Assembly (NCBI GenBank): GCA_001784875.1
Contig: MFSH01000018.1
Location: forward strand, 13,968-66,981
DNA: 53,014 nucleotides
DNA from: Candidatus Moranbacteria bacterium RIFOXYB1_FULL_43_19
GTDB lineage: Bacteria > Patescibacteriota > Minisyncoccia > Moranbacterales > UBA11712
Reading direction: 5' to 3'
A model generated the notes under the pieces. It did no database searches. It saw only the letters and a program-made list of their open reading frames with translations, and was not told the DNA's origin. This document shows, in pieces, positions 16,901-27,165 of the stretch. Positions within the stretch are counted from its first letter, which is position 1; the number at the start of each line of letters is the position of its first letter. The position numbers and the translations under genes were made by a program.

Positions 16901-19900
16901 ATAAAGTTGGAGTGGCTCCTAAACCCTCCTCTCCTTTCATTAAAATATGAGGAATATTATTGGAATCAAGTGTAATTGCTTGGGGTATATAAGTAGATTC
17001 CGTCGGATTGCCATCGTAGATGAGAGCAGGACTCCCAAAAGAAGAACCGGAAAATGTTACGTAATATGTGTCCAAAGAATCAGTTGTCTGATAAATAATA
17101 TGAATCGTATTATTCCCATCAATCGCCGCGGCGACATTTGAGTTGGCGATTGTCGCGGCGGGCGAGTTGCCAGAATCCTGTTCCGTCCAGCTTGTTCCGT
17201 CGGTTGATTTCCAAACTTCAAGATCGTCGTTTGTGTCGTCCAAAAGAACAGCGTATAAATTTCCCGAAGAATCCCTGACAATCTGTCTCGATGAAGCTTG
17301 CAGATCTCCAAAATCCGATGCGTCGTTTATTTTCACCGCCGTGCCGTTGGATTCCGTCGCCGCGCCCATCAAAGTGTAGGTCGGCGTTCCTGTTCCGGAG
17401 GGCGAGAGCTCCAAATTGTTATAGGTTTCATCTTCAATATCCACATTGGCGCTGTAGCCGGTGTATTTCACGGTCGAATTCGTTCCTTCAGTGAGCGTCC
17501 CGTCAACAATAAATGGCCGCGATGAGCCGGTTCCAGCTCCGGTGAGGGTGAGGATATCCGAAGTGATATCAAGATAGTCATCCGAACTATTCACCATGAG
17601 TGAAGTCACTTTCACATTGCTGTTTGTTGAAAGCGTAGTATTTGTTGCTGGGCCAACTGAAACCGCACCAAGGTCCTGTCCGGAAGTCAAATCAGTTATG
17701 GATTGGGAACTGCCGTTGAAAGTCATCGTCGCTGGCAGATCCGATTTGGTCCAAGTGGTGTAGTCGTTGATCGTCAAATTGCCGCCGATGTTGATGGTTG
17801 GGTCGTATGTATCCCAGCGCACCCCCAGCGTTTGCGTCCCAGAACCATCATTGACCACAAAATTGCCATTCACATTTATGGTTTGCGAACCGGCGGTGCC
17901 AAGGGTATAAGCTATTACACTCATAGATGGAAAGAGATGCAAATTATTATATGTGGTGCTTGTTATATTCATGTTGGAACCTGAGCCATAAACAACCGTT
18001 GAATTGGTAACTGTGAATGTTCCGGTAGTATGAACAAAAGCAGCACCCGAACCAGTTATTGTTAAAGTATCGTCGGTAATATCCAAAGTATCATTACTTC
18101 CTATATTAATGTTTGCAACCTTCATCGAGCTGGCCGTCGAAACAGAAGTCGTTGTGGCTGCGGTTCCGACATACACAAAGTTCAACACTTGTCCGGATGA
18201 AGAATCCGTGAAGGATTGAGAGACACCATCAAAAGTCCATCCTCCTGCTCCAGATGTGACAAAAGCTGAAGAACCAATTGTCACGTCTCCAGCCATCTTG
18301 ACCTCTGGATTTCCACTGGTGAGTATGAGATCTCCGTTAGTGATGTTGAAAGCGCCGTTCACGTCAAGGTTTCCTGAAATCGTCACATTGTCATCCGTAC
18401 CATCGGCGCCGGTGTTGTTGAGGGTAACGATATTATACTCGGCCGCATTTGTTGTGAATGTTTGGGCGGTTGAACCGTTGAAATTTATCGTACTCGTGGA
18501 AGCCGTGAATGTTCCCGCGTTTGTCCAGTTGTGGGCGATATTATAGATGCTGTTTCCGCCCGAAGTGAGAGTTCCGGTGATCGTGAGGTCATATGTCGTC
18601 AAAATTTCTGTTCCCGCGACCGTCAAGGTATCTCCTGAAAGAATATCGATTTTTTCCGTCGCATAGTCATCCCCGCCGTCAACAGTCAAAGTGAAGTTGG
18701 GATCCGTCCCACTGCAGAGGTGCATCACGTCTTCGTCGTCGCCGTTGTCATAGTTATAAGAGGCGTTGCAAAGGTCAGCGACTGTCACGCTTCGCGTTCC
18801 CGCGTCTCCGATTGAGAGGACATTCGTGTTCAAAATCATTCCAGTCACGCTTCCCGAACCGCTGTATCTCGTGATGCCGGTCGATTCCGACGCGTCCGCG
18901 ATGTCCCCGTCCCCGTCCGTCGCGAAAACAGTGACGATGCTGTTGGCTCCGGGCTGGGTGACTCCGGCAATCGACCAGCTTGTGTCCCCCTGAACTGTTC
19001 CCGTTTCTCCCTGGAGCGATCCGCCCACCGCCACCGCCACGGTCGTACCAACCCCGATATTTGAGTTTCCGGCAATGAGAAAAGGGGTTGCCCATTGCAG
19101 CATCCCCGGGTCGGCTTCGTTGGAGCCGTTGGCTCCGTCGTAGGCCTCTCCGAAGAATGTCCCGCTGGGCGGCTCAAAATACCAGTATCCGGTATCGTCC
19201 GTTCCAGTCCGGTTCACGTTGAAGTTTGCATAGCTTCCAGTGTTGTCAAAATTGGCGCCGGTGATCGTTTTGTTTCCGGTTCCGATGACCGCCGAGGCGA
19301 CAGTGATGAAAGCGTCACTTGAAGAATTGTCAATCAGGTTGTCAAAATCGGTGTAGTCAAGACTGGTGACAGCCGCGCCGGACTGGATATCAAGCCCCAG
19401 AGGGCCGTCCTGATGGTCAAAATTGGTATATTCAAAATTGATCGTCCCGCCGGAGAGGATCGACATTTCATATCCGCCCGAAGCTCCCTGCCGATCAACC
19501 GTCGTCCGATTTGATGAAGTTCCAATCGCGTTCAATGTATCTCCGGATTCGACAGTCACCTTGGCGGCCGGATCGATCCGCACGTCAACCTGGCGTTCTG
19601 AACCGCCGGAAAGCGAAGTTCCGTCAAAATCGGTGGCATAACTCCAGTGGTTGCTGACAAGAGTATGATAATCTCCCCAGATATACAGGTCGCCATCCGT
19701 GTTGGCGTGATCCCTCGAAAAAAGCGATCCGGTGGAATCGACTTCATAGGGTGTCGTCGCGTTGACCGCCCGCGAATTCCACATTCGTACATCGGTGTTC
19801 GCGCCGATCTTCAGCTTGTCATAATCTTCAGCCGATTGGGTTTTGCTCCCTACTCCATATGCAGTGCCGGAATTGAGATAAAGGATTGACCCGCTGCCCC

Positions 19901-22900
19901 AGGAGGTGGCGCCGGTCTCGGCGTCCGCGATGGAATAGGTCCCGCCGACTTCAAGCGTTCGGCCGGCCGCCAGCGTCCACCCGGAAACATTGGTGATGGC
20001 CAGATTGCCGGCCGCTTTCATATCGCTGGTCTGAATCGTCCATCCGCCGGAGCCGTTGTTGAACTGGACGCCGGAGAAAGCCTTTCCGGATCCAGTTCCG
20101 CCGGCCTCGATTGTTTTTCCGGTCGAGCCGGCGTCAAAAACGACTGTGGCCGAGCTGTGGTTGAAAGTCCCCGAGTTCGACCAGTTTCCGCCCACATTGA
20201 AATGTCCCGAGTCGGAAGCGGTATAAGTCGCGGACGAGGCAATCGTGAAATTTCCATTGATGTCCACTTCCGGATCGTTGGTGTTGGCAGTGGCCGTCAC
20301 GGCGTTTACTCCGTCCCCGACAGTCAGATTGTTGGCAACAATGGAGCCCGTTGATTCCGAGCCGAAAATGAGATTGTTCCACCAGACATCCCCGCCCGCC
20401 CCTTCGGAATAGAGGTATCCGATTCGCAGATCCCCCTGATTGTTGAAATTATACGACCATTTCGTTTTCACGTCCTGAAAGGTTCCCGCGGACAGCGCCG
20501 TTTCCCCGCTCCAGCCGCTTTCATAAACGTCATAGACAATGTCGTCCGCGTCATCAGTATAGAAAAGATAGGATTTGGCTCCTTTGAGAGCCAGGGACGG
20601 TTCGAACCCGACGCTTGAGTTGTTGTAGGTCGTCCAGCCGCTCGCCCAGCCGGAAGCGGCGTCGTGCTTCGCCAGCGAGACGTAATTGGTCGTTTGGTCG
20701 ACATAGGAAACCCAGGCGTTTCCGGCCGTGTCAAAGGCTATGTTGGCCGCCGTGTTGGACGTGGCAATGGAGGTATCCGGATTGGCTTCGGTGAAAGCGG
20801 CGGCATCGTTGTCGTCTCCAAGCTCGGCCCAGAGATTGGTGTTGTTGGAAAAAATATGGGCGATGGCCGGAACGTCGCTCGCGTTCACCGTGATGGCGCA
20901 GGAAATGAATTCATTGACATTGTCCTGATGGACTTCGAATGGACTTTTCCAGGACGCGCCGACTTTGTTCGAATAGTGGAGATAATATTTTGTCGGAGAA
21001 ATAGTATTGTACTTGAACACCACGTGCGGCTTTCCGCTTGAGTCAAGGGTGATGTCATGTCCGGTGATGGCAAAGTTGGCGTTGGACACGATGTTTTCCG
21101 GCGCGCCGAACTGGTTGGTTCCCGTGTCAAAAATGACGTATTTCAAATCTCCGCCTACGGCGTAAACGACATGCAGGTTGTCGGAACCGTCAATCGCGAC
21201 TGAAATTCCGTCCCCCTGGTCGCCGGCCGGGGAGTCGCCGGCATCCTGCTGGCTCCAGGAGGATCCGCTGGCCGAGCTCCAGACCTCGACATAGGTGCCG
21301 TCGTTCACCACCGTATAAAGCGTCCCTCCGCTGGTCCGGACCAATTGCCGTCCGGCGCCGGGAAGAGTTCCGAAGTTGGACGCGTCGTCTATTTTATAAG
21401 ACGTATTCGTGGTATCGGTTCCGGCCATTCCCAAGGTATAAGTAGGGTTGCTCCCGCCGGACGGGGAAATTTCCAAATTATGGAAAGTTTCTCCGGCGAT
21501 GTCGGTGTTCGATGTCCCGGTGAATTTCACGGTCGAATTCGTCCCTTCGTTCAAAGTTCCGCCATCTATATAAAGGGGGCGGGAAACCAGCGTGCCGGAT
21601 CCTGAAAGCGTAAGGGTATAACCGGATGAGCCAAGATTGAGGGTCGTCCCGGTATTCACGGTCGCCTGTCCCCCGACTTCCAAATTGCCCGCCAAAGTCG
21701 TCGCGGCGGTTCCGTCCAGGATGAAGTTCCCGCTGATGGAAGCCGTACCGGACTGCAAAGTTTTGGTTCCGCTGTTCGACAGAGTGAGGTTGTTGTAATT
21801 TATCGCTCCCACGGTCTGGGCCGCGCCGTTGTAATCCACGGTCGAGCCGGTGACGGTATAGGAATTTGTCCCGACGGTGAACGTGCCGCCGATTCCGATT
21901 GTGCCCGACGATGCCAAAGTCCTCGATCCGGATCCCGAGCTTGAAAGGTTGCCGTAGTCCACGGCGGAGATAGTTTGCGCCGAATCGGAGACATAGGCAA
22001 CGGTGAGATTGGTGAGCGTTTTGTTGGTTATTGTATATTGCGAGGAGAAATCCGGGGTAGCCGCCGTCCGCGTCACTTGCGCAGTTCCCGATCCGGTGAG
22101 CGTCCCGGACCCGTTCATGACCACCCCCGCCGCCGGAGTGAGAATGGCGCCCGCGCCCACCGTCAAAGTCCCGCCGGTCGAAAAATTGGTGCTTGCCGAA
22201 ACCGCCGCCGAAGAATTGGATATGTTCAAATTGTTGAAAGTCGTCGCCGTCGTCCCGTTGATCGTCTGCGCCACCGAGCCGTTCATATTCACCGTGCTCG
22301 ACGACTGTGTGAAAGCGCCGTTGTTCGTCCAGTTATGGGAAACATTATAGACGCTCTCCCCGCCCGAAGTGAGAGTTCCGGTGATCGTGAGGTCGTATGT
22401 CGTCAAAGTTTCCGTTCCGGCGATTGTCAGAGTGTTTGCGGACAGAACGTCTATTTTTTCCGCGATATAGGTTTTCAAGCACCCCTCCACGCTCAAAGTG
22501 GAAGAGGAGAAGGCGTGCATCACGTTTCCGCCGCCCGATGAAGCGCAGGTGAAATCATCCGCTTCGGCTGAAGTGACGCCGGAGCTGTTAGCGCTTCCGA
22601 TCGAAAGCGCGTTGGCGTCAAGCACCATCCCGGTCATATCGCCGTCCCCGTCCCACTTGGTGATGGCAGTGGACTGGTTGCCGGCTGTGGCCGTGTCCGT
22701 CCAGACAATCACCGAGTTTCCCGAGGCTATGTCAGCCGCGGGAATAGAGATTGACCAGTTTCCCGTGTCGGCGTCAATTGTGCCAGTGTTGGCGTGAACC
22801 GTCCCGTTGATGGCCACTTTGACCGTGTCACCGGTTCGCATGTCGGAAGCTCCGGAGATAATTTTCGGCACTGCCGACAATCTGAAAGCAAAGTCAACCA

Positions 22901-25900
22901 CATCCGTGGTCGCGGAAGCGAGCGAATCTTCCAGGAATGCTCCGCCGCCAGTCAGATCCGTCCAGGCCGTCCCGTCCGTTCCCGCTCCGTTCCAGGTGTC
23001 CGCCCACAGGTCGCTGTTCTGGTCAGCGGTGAGCAGCAAGACTTTGTCGGCATTGGGATAGTCAAAAAGGTCAACGAAACGTGTCGCGCCTCTGGATCTC
23101 GCATTAACAGTCAAATTAGCTGAAAGATCGCCGGAGCCATACGTCCACCAGCTGATATCGTCCGGGGCGGCACTGGAGGAAAAAACGGCAACGGCATTAT
23201 AAGTGGAGTTGAAATTTGTTACAGCAGCCAATTGATAGTTGGCCGCCCAAGTCTGCAGGTTCGTATCTCCATCACCATCATCGTCTATCCCGGTGCCGGT
23301 CCAGGCAAAACCTTCCGACAAGGTTGTCGCCGCCACCCCGTGAGTCTCAATGACGATCACGTCACTTGACGAACTGGGTTCCTGAAGATCCGCAAAGCCG
23401 GTTATCACATCCACCCCGGTTGCTGTTGAAATTGTCCATGTCGTTCCTGACAATTGGCCGTAAGCGACCGTGCCGGCTGACGCTAAAGGCGCGGCCACGA
23501 ACATATCTCCCGATGTTCCTTCAAAAGACACGTCAAACTTTCTGACATTCCCAGTGGTCGCGCTAGCGGTGATCGGAACGGATGGCGGTTCGTCGGCCGC
23601 GGCCGAGCCGTTCCATCGAAACGCGCTCACGTCGTCGTTGGTATCCGAATAGGCAATGCCGATCTGGTCACTGCCGGGCCTTGATGTCAATTCGACCCAC
23701 TCCACTGTTCCGCTAGTCCGGTTCAAGGCGATGGCGGCGTCATTCGCCCACGACCCGCCGGCTCCACCCGACCATTCAATTTTTCGCAGCGTATCGGCCG
23801 TGGACGTTCCATACACCAAAATGGCTTGGCCGGTGGATTGTTGTTCATAGGCGACATCAAAGTTTCTGAAGTTGGCTCCGCCTGACGCCGTGATTTGCGT
23901 CGGAGTGCCGCAAGACACTCCGCCGTCAACACCGGTGCACACCTGCGCCTTTATCACATTTCCCGTGTCTTTGGTGGCAATGATCCATTCATCATTCACG
24001 GGACTGGCGGCCACGCGGATCCAGGCTATCGCGTTTGAACCGACCGACGATGCGTTTTGTTCGCTTCCAAATCCAGTGGTGTCATCGAAGGTCTTATATT
24101 TGGGAGTGCCCGTCGTTCCGTCGGCATAAACCAGCAGCCCGCCGGAATATTGGGCGATCGGCGCATCCACCGCGATCTGCCACTGGCGTGCTTCCTCAAA
24201 AAGAATGTTCGACGAAATGCCCGTATCATGGGACGCCACCATATTTTTTTCAATAAACCGAAGCGGGCCGAGAAGATAGAATTGCGGCGATTCATCCGGC
24301 GCGTCATATTCGTATGAAAGTTCGAATTTATCTCCCTTTTTTACATCCACATCCCAGACAATATTTTTTTCACCAGAATTTTTGTCATTGGAATTTTGGA
24401 TTTCGAATTTATTTAGTGCTTCGGATTTAGGATTTAGGATTTCGAAGCTGTCGGGAACAGCTTCGCGTATCTCTCCCGTGAAATCCTGGTTGGCTGTGAT
24501 ATCAAACATCACCGGATACTTGTTTCCCGGAAAAATTCTGGTCGCTGTTGTCCGTTCCACATCGAACGCAATCGTGTTGCTCACCTCAAATTTGTCTTTG
24601 ATCGTGTGCGTTCCATTGGCTGTTTCCGCGACGAGCGTCATTTCATAGGTCCCCCATTCGCCGACTTTATACTCCGCCGCGTAGTCCGGATCGAGCGTGA
24701 ATTCTTTCGACTGACATGTTTCTTGGTTCACTTTTATCGTCCCGTCTTCAGTCGATAACTTTAGGATTTCGGATTTCGGATTTAGGATTTCCAAGCGAAG
24801 CTTGGCATCGCATACCATCGCCCCGCTCTCGTTCAAAACCGCCAGCGAAATTTTGGCCGTCTCGTCGGGAGAATAGATTGATTTGTTCACGTTGATTGCC
24901 AGCACTCCCCAGCTGAAATCCTGGGTGGAAGTGAGAACTTGCGTCCCGTCTGATGAGAGCATTTCCACCCGCAAACTGTATTTTCCCGGTTTGAAAACCC
25001 GCTCCGGCTTCACGACGGTGATTTCGGCTTTCCCGTTTTTTTCCTCAACCAGAGTGGCAATTTCTTTTTGCGGCTCCCCTGATGCGTCGAGCACCTCGGC
25101 CTTGATGACTCTCTCGCCGGCCGCGCCGGCTTCTTTCGGCCCGATCCATTTTCCCATCTTGCTCCAAAATGCCGCTGACAATTTTTTCTGCTGGCCGGAA
25201 GCCAGATTTTGGTGCTTATGAAAAAAATCGGTGAGCCGGGCGAATTCCTTTTTTGTCATTCCGATTTTTTCAAAATCCTTTTTGAGGTTTCCAAAAAAAG
25301 AGGCTGTCGCTGAAGCGCTCATCGGGCTCGGCATTCCACCAAAGGCCAGCGGAACGCCCGGGCCGGCTGTGTCAAAATAGGGAGCCTCGCTTTCATTTTG
25401 GCTTTGGCTTTCCTCTTCCCCGGCGCTCAAATTTTCCTGGCCCGAATTTTCCGGGTTGTTTGAGCTTTTCCCGCCGAAAGCTCCCGGGTTTTCAGATTCG
25501 GAAGAATTGTCTTCGCCATCGCCGCTTTGGGGAAAATCTTGGTCATCGGCGCCTGGTTCTTCGGTCAGCGCTTTTTCTTGCGGCAATATGCCCGCTTCAT
25601 CAGAAGGATCATTGTTTTCGTTTTCGCCCAGATTCAGATTTTCCAAAATTTCATTTTGGACATTTTCCAAATTGATTTCGACGGGCGACAGCGGCGGCTG
25701 GCTGTCCGGAATCTCAATGACAAATTGCGGATCCTCAGCAACCTGAAAATCTTTTCGCACGTCTTTTCCGCCAGAGGCGGATCCGCCTTGGGCGGAGAAA
25801 ATATCTTTCGCGTCAACTTCCACTCTCGGCAATTTGCTTGCTTCGTCTTTCTCTTCGGCAGTTTCGTTGGAAGATTTATTTTTTGCAAGGCCAGTGAGCT

Positions 25901-26207
25901 TGTAGCTGCCAAAATTTCCAAGCATGAAAACGATCAAAATTGAGGAGACGAGGAAGGCCCGCGACTGAAGGAAAGAAAAATTTATTTTTACCTTTTTATT
26001 TCCCTTTTTTTCGGGATGACTGTTTCCGGAAAAAATATTTTGAAAATATTTGAAGAATTTTTTTCTTTTCGAATTTCTCTGGGAAGGCAAACTCCTCCGC
26101 CAGTCCGTCAGCCGCCTATTCACGCTATCTATTTTTTTTGCCTGCCCCGTAGTTGACGCATTGGCATCATACTTCGGGGTTTTTTTATTTTCCTCCAACA
26201 TATGCAT
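13962..26207 (-). CDS. Giant membrane-anchored surface repeat protein with C-terminal WxL-like domain (4081 aa)
   Basis: One uninterrupted frame. Residues 1-83 are basic and cytoplasmic and 84-103 form a membrane helix, followed by an acidic Ser/Glu/Asn-rich linker to about 320. About 330-640 hold Ig/MG2-like strands ([22 protein letters not shown]). The rest is a long array of beta-helix type repeats ([20 protein letters not shown]) alternating with BNR/beta-propeller-like blocks ([12 protein letters not shown]) and Ig-like units. A super-repeat of roughly 1270-1560 residues occurs twice (for example [13 protein letters not shown] near 1290 and 2560; [10 protein letters not shown] near 2180 and 3740). 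The last 132 residues (3950-4081) end in a WxL-like domain with W3983-D-L and a TMTFTLQ terminus. Predicted: a long fibre held in the membrane at its N-terminus. Two low-complexity/palindrome insertions and one larger palindrome lie in frame. Adhesin or sheath function is inference. Confidence 0.85.
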   Translation of the reverse strand: MHMLEENKKTPKYDANASTTGQAKKIDSVNRRLTDWRRSLPSQRNSKRKKFFKYFQNIFSGNSHPEKKGNKKVKINFSFLQSRAFLVSSILIVFMLGNFGSYKLTGLAKNKSSNETAEEKDEASKLPRVEVDAKDIFSAQGGSASGGKDVRKDFQVAEDPQFVIEIPDSQPPLSPVEINLENVQNEILENLNLGENENNDPSDEAGILPQEKALTEEPGADDQDFPQSGDGEDNSSESENPGAFGGKSSNNPENSGQENLSAGEEESQSQNESEAPYFDTAGPGVPLAFGGMPSPMSASATASFFGNLKKDFEKIGMTKKEFARLTDFFHKHQNLASGQQKKLSAAFWSKMGKWIGPKEAGAAGERVIKAEVLDASGEPQKEIATLVEEKNGKAEITVVKPERVFKPGKYSLRVEMLSSDGTQVLTSTQDFSWGVLAINVNKSIYSPDETAKISLAVLNESGAMVCDAKLRLEILNPKSEILKLSTEDGTIKVNQETCQSKEFTLDPDYAAEYKVGEWGTYEMTLVAETANGTHTIKDKFEVSNTIAFDVERTTATRIFPGNKYPVMFDITANQDFTGEIREAVPDSFEILNPKSEALNKFEIQNSNDKNSGEKNIVWDVDVKKGDKFELSYEYDAPDESPQFYLLGPLRFIEKNMVASHDTGISSNILFEEARQWQIAVDAPIAQYSGGLLVYADGTTGTPKYKTFDDTTGFGSEQNASSVGSNAIAWIRVAASPVNDEWIIATKDTGNVIKAQVCTGVDGGVSCGTPTQITASGGANFRNFDVAYEQQSTGQAILVYGTSTADTLRKIEWSGGAGGSWANDAAIALNRTSGTVEWVELTSRPGSDQIGIAYSDTNDDVSAFRWNGSAAADEPPSVPITASATTGNVRKFDVSFEGTSGDMFVAAPLASAGTVAYGQLSGTTWTISTATGVDVITGFADLQEPSSSSDVIVIETHGVAATTLSEGFAWTGTGIDDDGDGDTNLQTWAANYQLAAVTNFNSTYNAVAVFSSSAAPDDISWWTYGSGDLSANLTVNARSRGATRFVDLFDYPNADKVLLLTADQNSDLWADTWNGAGTDGTAWTDLTGGGAFLEDSLASATTDVVDFAFRLSAVPKIISGASDMRTGDTVKVAINGTVHANTGTIDADTGNWSISIPAADIASGNSVIVWTDTATAGNQSTAITKWDGDGDMTGMVLDANALSIGSANSSGVTSAEADDFTCASSGGGNVMHAFSSSTLSVEGCLKTYIAEKIDVLSANTLTIAGTETLTTYDLTITGTLTSGGESVYNVSHNWTNNGAFTQSSSTVNMNGSVAQTINGTTATTFNNLNISNSSAAVSASTNFSTGGTLTVGAGAILTPAAGVVMNGSGTLTGSGTAQVTRTAATPDFSSQYTITNKTLTNLTVAYVSDSAQTISAVDYGNLSSSGSGSRTLASSGTIGIGGTFTVGTNSYTVTGSTVDYNGAAQTVGAINYNNLTLSNSGTKTLQSGTASISGNFILDGTAATTLAGNLEVGGQATVNTGTTLNLGSSGYTLTLSGSGTLVSRPLYIDGGTLNEGTNSTVKFTGTSNTDIAGETFHNLEISPSGGSNPTYTLGMAGTDTTNTSYKIDDASNFGTLPGAGRQLVRTSGGTLYTVVNDGTYVEVWSSASGSSWSQQDAGDSPAGDQGDGISVAIDGSDNLHVVYAVGGDLKYVIFDTGTNQFGAPENIVSNANFAITGHDITLDSSGKPHVVFKYNTISPTKYYLHYSNKVGASWKSPFEVHQDNVNEFISCAITVNASDVPAIAHIFSNNTNLWAELGDDNDAAAFTEANPDTSIATSNTAANIAFDTAGNAWVSYVDQTTNYVSLAKHDAASGWASGWTTYNNSSVGFEPSLALKGAKSYLFYTDDADDIVYDVYESGWSGETALSAGTFQDVKTKWSYNFNNQGDLRIGYLYSEGAGGDVWWNNLIFGSESTGSIVANNLTVGDGVNAVTATANTNDPEVDINGNFTIASSATYTASDSGHFNVGGNWSNSGTFNHSSATVVFDAGSTGKTIEAGGTGSGKAFSGVQFNNGSGGWTIQTSDMKAAGNLAITNVSGWTLAAGRTLEVGGTYSIADAETGATSWGSGSILYLNSGTAYGVGSKTQSAEDYDKLKIGANTDVRMWNSRAVNATTPYEVDSTGSLFSRDHANTDGDLYIWGDYHTLVSNHWSYATDFDGTSLSGGSERQVDVRIDPAAKVTVESGDTLNAIGTSSNRTTVDRQGASGGYEMSILSGGTINFEYTNFDHQDGPLGLDIQSGAAVTSLDYTDFDNLIDNSSSDAFITVASAVIGTGNKTITGANFDNTGSYANFNVNRTGTDDTGYWYFEPPSGTFFGEAYDGANGSNEADPGMLQWATPFLIAGNSNIGVGTTVAVAVGGSLQGETGTVQGDTSWSIAGVTQPGANSIVTVFATDGDGDIADASESTGITRYSGSGSVTGMILNTNVLSIGDAGTRSVTVADLCNASYNYDNGDDEDVMHLCSGTDPNFTLTVDGGDDYATEKIDILSGDTLTVAGTEILTTYDLTITGTLTSGGNSIYNIAHNWTNAGTFTASTSTINFNGSTAQTFTTNAAEYNIVTLNNTGADGTDDNVTISGNLDVNGAFNITNGDLILTSGNPEVKMAGDVTIGSSAFVTSGAGGWTFDGVSQSFTDSSSGQVLNFVYVGTAATTTSVSTASSMKVANINIGSNDTLDITDDTLTITGSGAAFVHTTGTFTVTNSTVVYGSGSNMNITSTTYNNLHLFPSMSVIAYTLGTAGSQTINVNGNFVVNDGSGTQTLGVRWDTYDPTINIGGNLTINDYTTWTKSDLPATMTFNGSSQSITDLTSGQDLGAVSVGPATNTTLSTNSNVKVTSLMVNSSDDYLDITSDILTLTGAGTGSSRPFIVDGTLTEGTNSTVKYTGYSANVDIEDETYNNLELSPSGTGTPTYTLMGAATESNGTAVKINDASDFGDLQASSRQIVRDSSGNLYAVLLDDTNDDLEVWKSTDGTSWTEQDSGNSPAATIANSNVAAAIDGNNTIHIIYQTTDSLDTYYVTFSGSSFGSPALIYDGNPTESTYIPQAITLDSNNIPHILMKGEEGLGATPTLYYGNRFGGSWNARIIVESQAGMAIRSADITIDEDDIPQISYVIDQTTDEMTVERGNANNATSFPDEYNVDSTPNVTASQAGCSIAVDSSGNTWVVYVDATTNYITLVRHAHGAAWSAWDTYTNSNPGYEPSIAINGTNIYVFYTDVESLMGHIDYDRYNGSWLGETNLVGAENYDVKAKWSFRFNNGGSSQIDYLYSDNTDVYWNKLTLASGGITVAGNLTINDGSGTEPVTIDATTNDPALTIGGDFTMNNYGTFTGGSGNITVGTDGAALGDFTLESGSTWTAGSGTLILDGGDDTNLVYFNDKNSTKQNMGTVQIGASPATINMSSDMTADSLTVSTGDRLNTKGWDLNIATFITVNGTLDGTQATSGNGTNINLGTTWTVASGGTFTAQESDTYPTTVTFDESSSGNLSPGGTDENHDFYNLTISKSASATITMQAAIDVENDLSIANSNSTLDTGTNYAINVGGSWSNAGTFTPNSSLVTFDSADTGETIDAGGTGAGKPFHDVIFNNSGGGWTIQTNDMKAVDLTITDVSAWALAASRTLEVTGTYSIANAETSATTWNTGSIFYLNGTSQTIGSKTQNAESYDKLQIGANTDIRMWQSNAVNATTPYTVDSSGSLYSMDHANTDGDLYIWGDYHVNTNDYWSYAADFDNAAVTRQVDVRIDPAAKVTVESGDTLNAIGTSSNRTTVDRQGASGGYEMSILSGGTINFEYANFDHQDGTLGLDIQSGATVTKLDYTDFDNLVGSAATNDAYITVASAVIGSGTKTITGVNFDRTDTSVEFNVNRTGTDDTGYWDFDASTGTYDGESYDGDDGANEADPGMLRWDDSGSGIVLSLSCAAGAAMPDYTLGDTNNYNIKDFLSSEKCTVTDTGSNPEWDLTVYSTNLTGAQNNLANTNIKLSGDGTVTSTPTVISPNDGKVTESVNGNLSLDSVQNIAHGNDAEGDYDIQITSRFENLNTLHAETGDQATMTFTLQ
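14731..14909. repeat. 179-bp direct repeat, copy A (in giant gene)
   Basis: Nearly identical to 19405-19583: 14754-14909 matches base for base at an offset of 4674, and one mismatch lies at 14753. Surrounding repeat sequence is clearly more diverged, including silent positions, so this tract was copied or converted recently. Confidence 0.85.
19405..19583. repeat. 179-bp direct repeat, copy B (in giant gene)
   Basis: Partner of 14731-14909. It encodes the conserved block beginning before [12 protein letters not shown] and including [14 protein letters not shown]. Confidence 0.85.
24391..24465. repeat. GGATTT-type repeat plus palindrome inside giant gene, site 1
   Basis: GGATTTAGGATTTAGGATTT-like copies (24391-24442) run directly into the palindrome CGAAGCTGT-CGGGA-ACAGCTTCG (24443-24465). 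The frame is kept and the encoded protein shows [12 protein letters not shown] related composite is at 24761-24805. Confidence 0.75.
24761..24805. repeat. GGATTT-type repeat plus palindrome inside giant gene, site 2
   Basis: Four related GGATTT units (24761-24790) abut the palindrome CCAAGC-GAA-GCTTGG (24791-24805). The encoded [11 protein letters not shown] repeats the peptide of site 1. Confidence 0.75.
25767..25796. repeat. 30-bp GC-rich palindrome inside giant gene
   Basis: TCCGCCAGAGGCGGA and its inverted partner TCCGCCTTGGGCGGA lie head to head and encode [10 protein letters not shown] in the linker. A relative with the same order of arms lies in the 5' leader at 41194-41225. Confidence 0.75.
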
Positions 26208-26240
26208 ATGCTGCGTGTTATGTGTTCCATGTTATGTGAT
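26208..26240. repeat. TTATGTG-type intergenic repeat
   Basis: TGTTATGTG occurs twice, separated by TTCCATG, and fills the 33-base gap between the giant gene and its upstream neighbour. Related words (TGTTATGTG, CCATGGAACA) form an inverted repeat at 42024-42071. Confidence 0.55.
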
Positions 26241-26684
26241 TCACTCCCCCTGTATCACCGAAATGTTTCTCACATACTCGTCCTTGCCGACCTCGATGGT
26301 GATGTTCCCGCTTTCGTCTTTCCGGACTTTGTATTTCGCGCAGGCGCTGTCCTGTTTTGACTTCACATAGCTGTTCGCCCCGAAGAGAACTGCCCCCACG
26401 AATATCACTCCCGCGAGAATCAGCGCCCATCGGAAATTGACGGACGCCATTTTTATTTTCTCCGCCGGCACCTCGACGTTTAGGTTTTCCTGGTGGGCAT
26501 AACTCGCTTCGGCGACTTTGCGCATATATCTTTCCACCGCTTCCCGGGTCGTATACCACTTTCCTTTCTCCTTAAAGCCCTCGAGTCGGCCTTTCCGGAT
26601 CAAAAGACCCAGATAATCCGCGCTGTAGGGAGTCATATTGCTGGCTTCTTGGAGGGAGATCAGTTGTTGATGGCTGGTGTTCAT
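26241..26684 (-). CDS. Membrane-tethered HTH protein
   Basis: 147 residues from the ATG at 26684; an earlier in-frame ATG at 26741 would add 19 residues without homology to the HTH. The N-terminus (ISLQEASNMTPYSADYLGLL, then IRKGRLEGFKEKGKWYTT and REAVERY) is a MerR/excisionase-like winged HTH. A single helix at about residues 86-103 (WALILAGVIFVGAVLFGA) is followed by a short extracytoplasmic tail containing SACAKYKV. It is the gene directly upstream of the giant surface protein, separated only by a 33-base repeat. A membrane-bound DNA-binding protein that reports envelope state to this operon is a plausible but unproven role. Confidence 0.7.
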   Translation of the reverse strand: MNTSHQQLISLQEASNMTPYSADYLGLLIRKGRLEGFKEKGKWYTTREAVERYMRKVAEASYAHQENLNVEVPAEKIKMASVNFRWALILAGVIFVGAVLFGANSYVKSKQDSACAKYKVRKDESGNITIEVGKDEYVRNISVIQGE

Positions 26685-26891
26685 ATTTGCTTTGCTTATG
26701 GGGATTCGATACTGTATCGGAAGATTTATCACTCCCTCCATTTTCCTTTTTTACGGAAGTTTTTTCAACGCGGCGCCCGGAGAATGGACGACTTTTTTTC
26801 GAAGGCGAAAAATAGTCCGATTTCGAAAACTCTTCGCTTTTCTTCTCTAGAACCGCTATATTTTCCCGGTTTTGGCGAAATAGATATTGCA

Positions 26892-26919
26892 CAAAACAAA
26901 AATCGGCTTTTGGAGCCGA
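26892..26919 (-). terminator. Terminator or attenuator hairpin
   Basis: TCGGCT (26903-26908) and AGCCGA (26914-26919) pair, and on the minus strand are followed by ATTTTTGTTTTG. It lies downstream of a strong promoter and upstream of the HTH gene. Confidence 0.7.
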
Positions 26920-27028
26920 CTTTGGATTCTTTCCCCTGAAAAAATTTTATTCCGATATTTGCCTGCTATATAGATTTTTCTTCCATCATGTTATGCGCCA
27001 AATTTAAATCTACTTCCGTGATGGGAAT
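26892..27028 (-). ncRNA. Candidate small RNA or attenuated leader
   Basis: A strong promoter (27035-27064) and a terminator-like hairpin (26892-26919) bracket about 137 bases. The only ATG frame inside encodes seven residues. Either a free RNA is made, or read-through past the hairpin controls the HTH/giant-protein operon. Confidence 0.35.
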
Positions 27029-27034
27029 TGGGAA

Positions 27035-27064
27035 ATATTATTTATCGATTTTTCCTTTTGTCAA
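27035..27064 (-). promoter_or_regulatory. Strong promoter upstream of the HTH / giant-protein operon
   Basis: Consensus TTGACA (27064-27059), an 18-base spacer and TAATAT (27040-27035). It sits just after the prepilin terminator and is the best -35 box in the window. Confidence 0.7.
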
Positions 27065-27106
27065 GCCGGATAAATTTTTTGAACGGACTTTTTTGATACG
27101 GGAAAA

Positions 27107-27137
27107 TAAAAAAACAAAACGCTTCTTTAAAGCGTTT
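27107..27137 (-). terminator. Terminator of the prepilin gene / pilus cluster
   Basis: AAACGCTT (27117-27124) and AAGCGTTT (27130-27137) form an 8-bp stem followed on the minus strand by GTTTTTTT. Confidence 0.85.
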
Positions 27138-27165
27138 GCGCATATTGTCGCTGGTTGATGATCTA

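Larger units (their letters stand above)
26742..27034. other. Non-coding stretch between HTH gene and pilus cluster
   Basis: About 290 bases with no convincing gene. A minus-strand frame beginning with GTG at 26892 is open for 106 codons and Lys/Ser rich, but it overlaps the HTH gene in another frame. The stretch holds a terminator-like hairpin (26892-26919) downstream of the promoter at 27035-27064, so it is either a leader or a small RNA gene. Confidence 0.5.

Noticed and set aside
14731-19583. CRISPR array or tandem repeat cluster in the giant gene region
   Set aside because: The repeats are long, few, coding and widely spaced; no regular short repeat-spacer pattern occurs anywhere in the window.
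14333-24317. Dozens of 60-190 codon plus-strand frames opposite the giant gene
   Set aside because: They mirror the repeat structure of the minus-strand gene and contain no recognisable domains; shadow frames.
13962-26207. RTX toxin or autotransporter identity of the giant protein
   Set aside because: No GGxGxDxxx nonapeptides and no C-terminal outer-membrane barrel; it has an N-terminal membrane helix and a WxL-like end.
26572-26892. 106-codon minus-strand frame starting with GTG
   Set aside because: Its first part has reasonable codon use, but the second half overlaps the HTH gene in a wrong frame and it starts at the terminator-like hairpin. Too weak to call.
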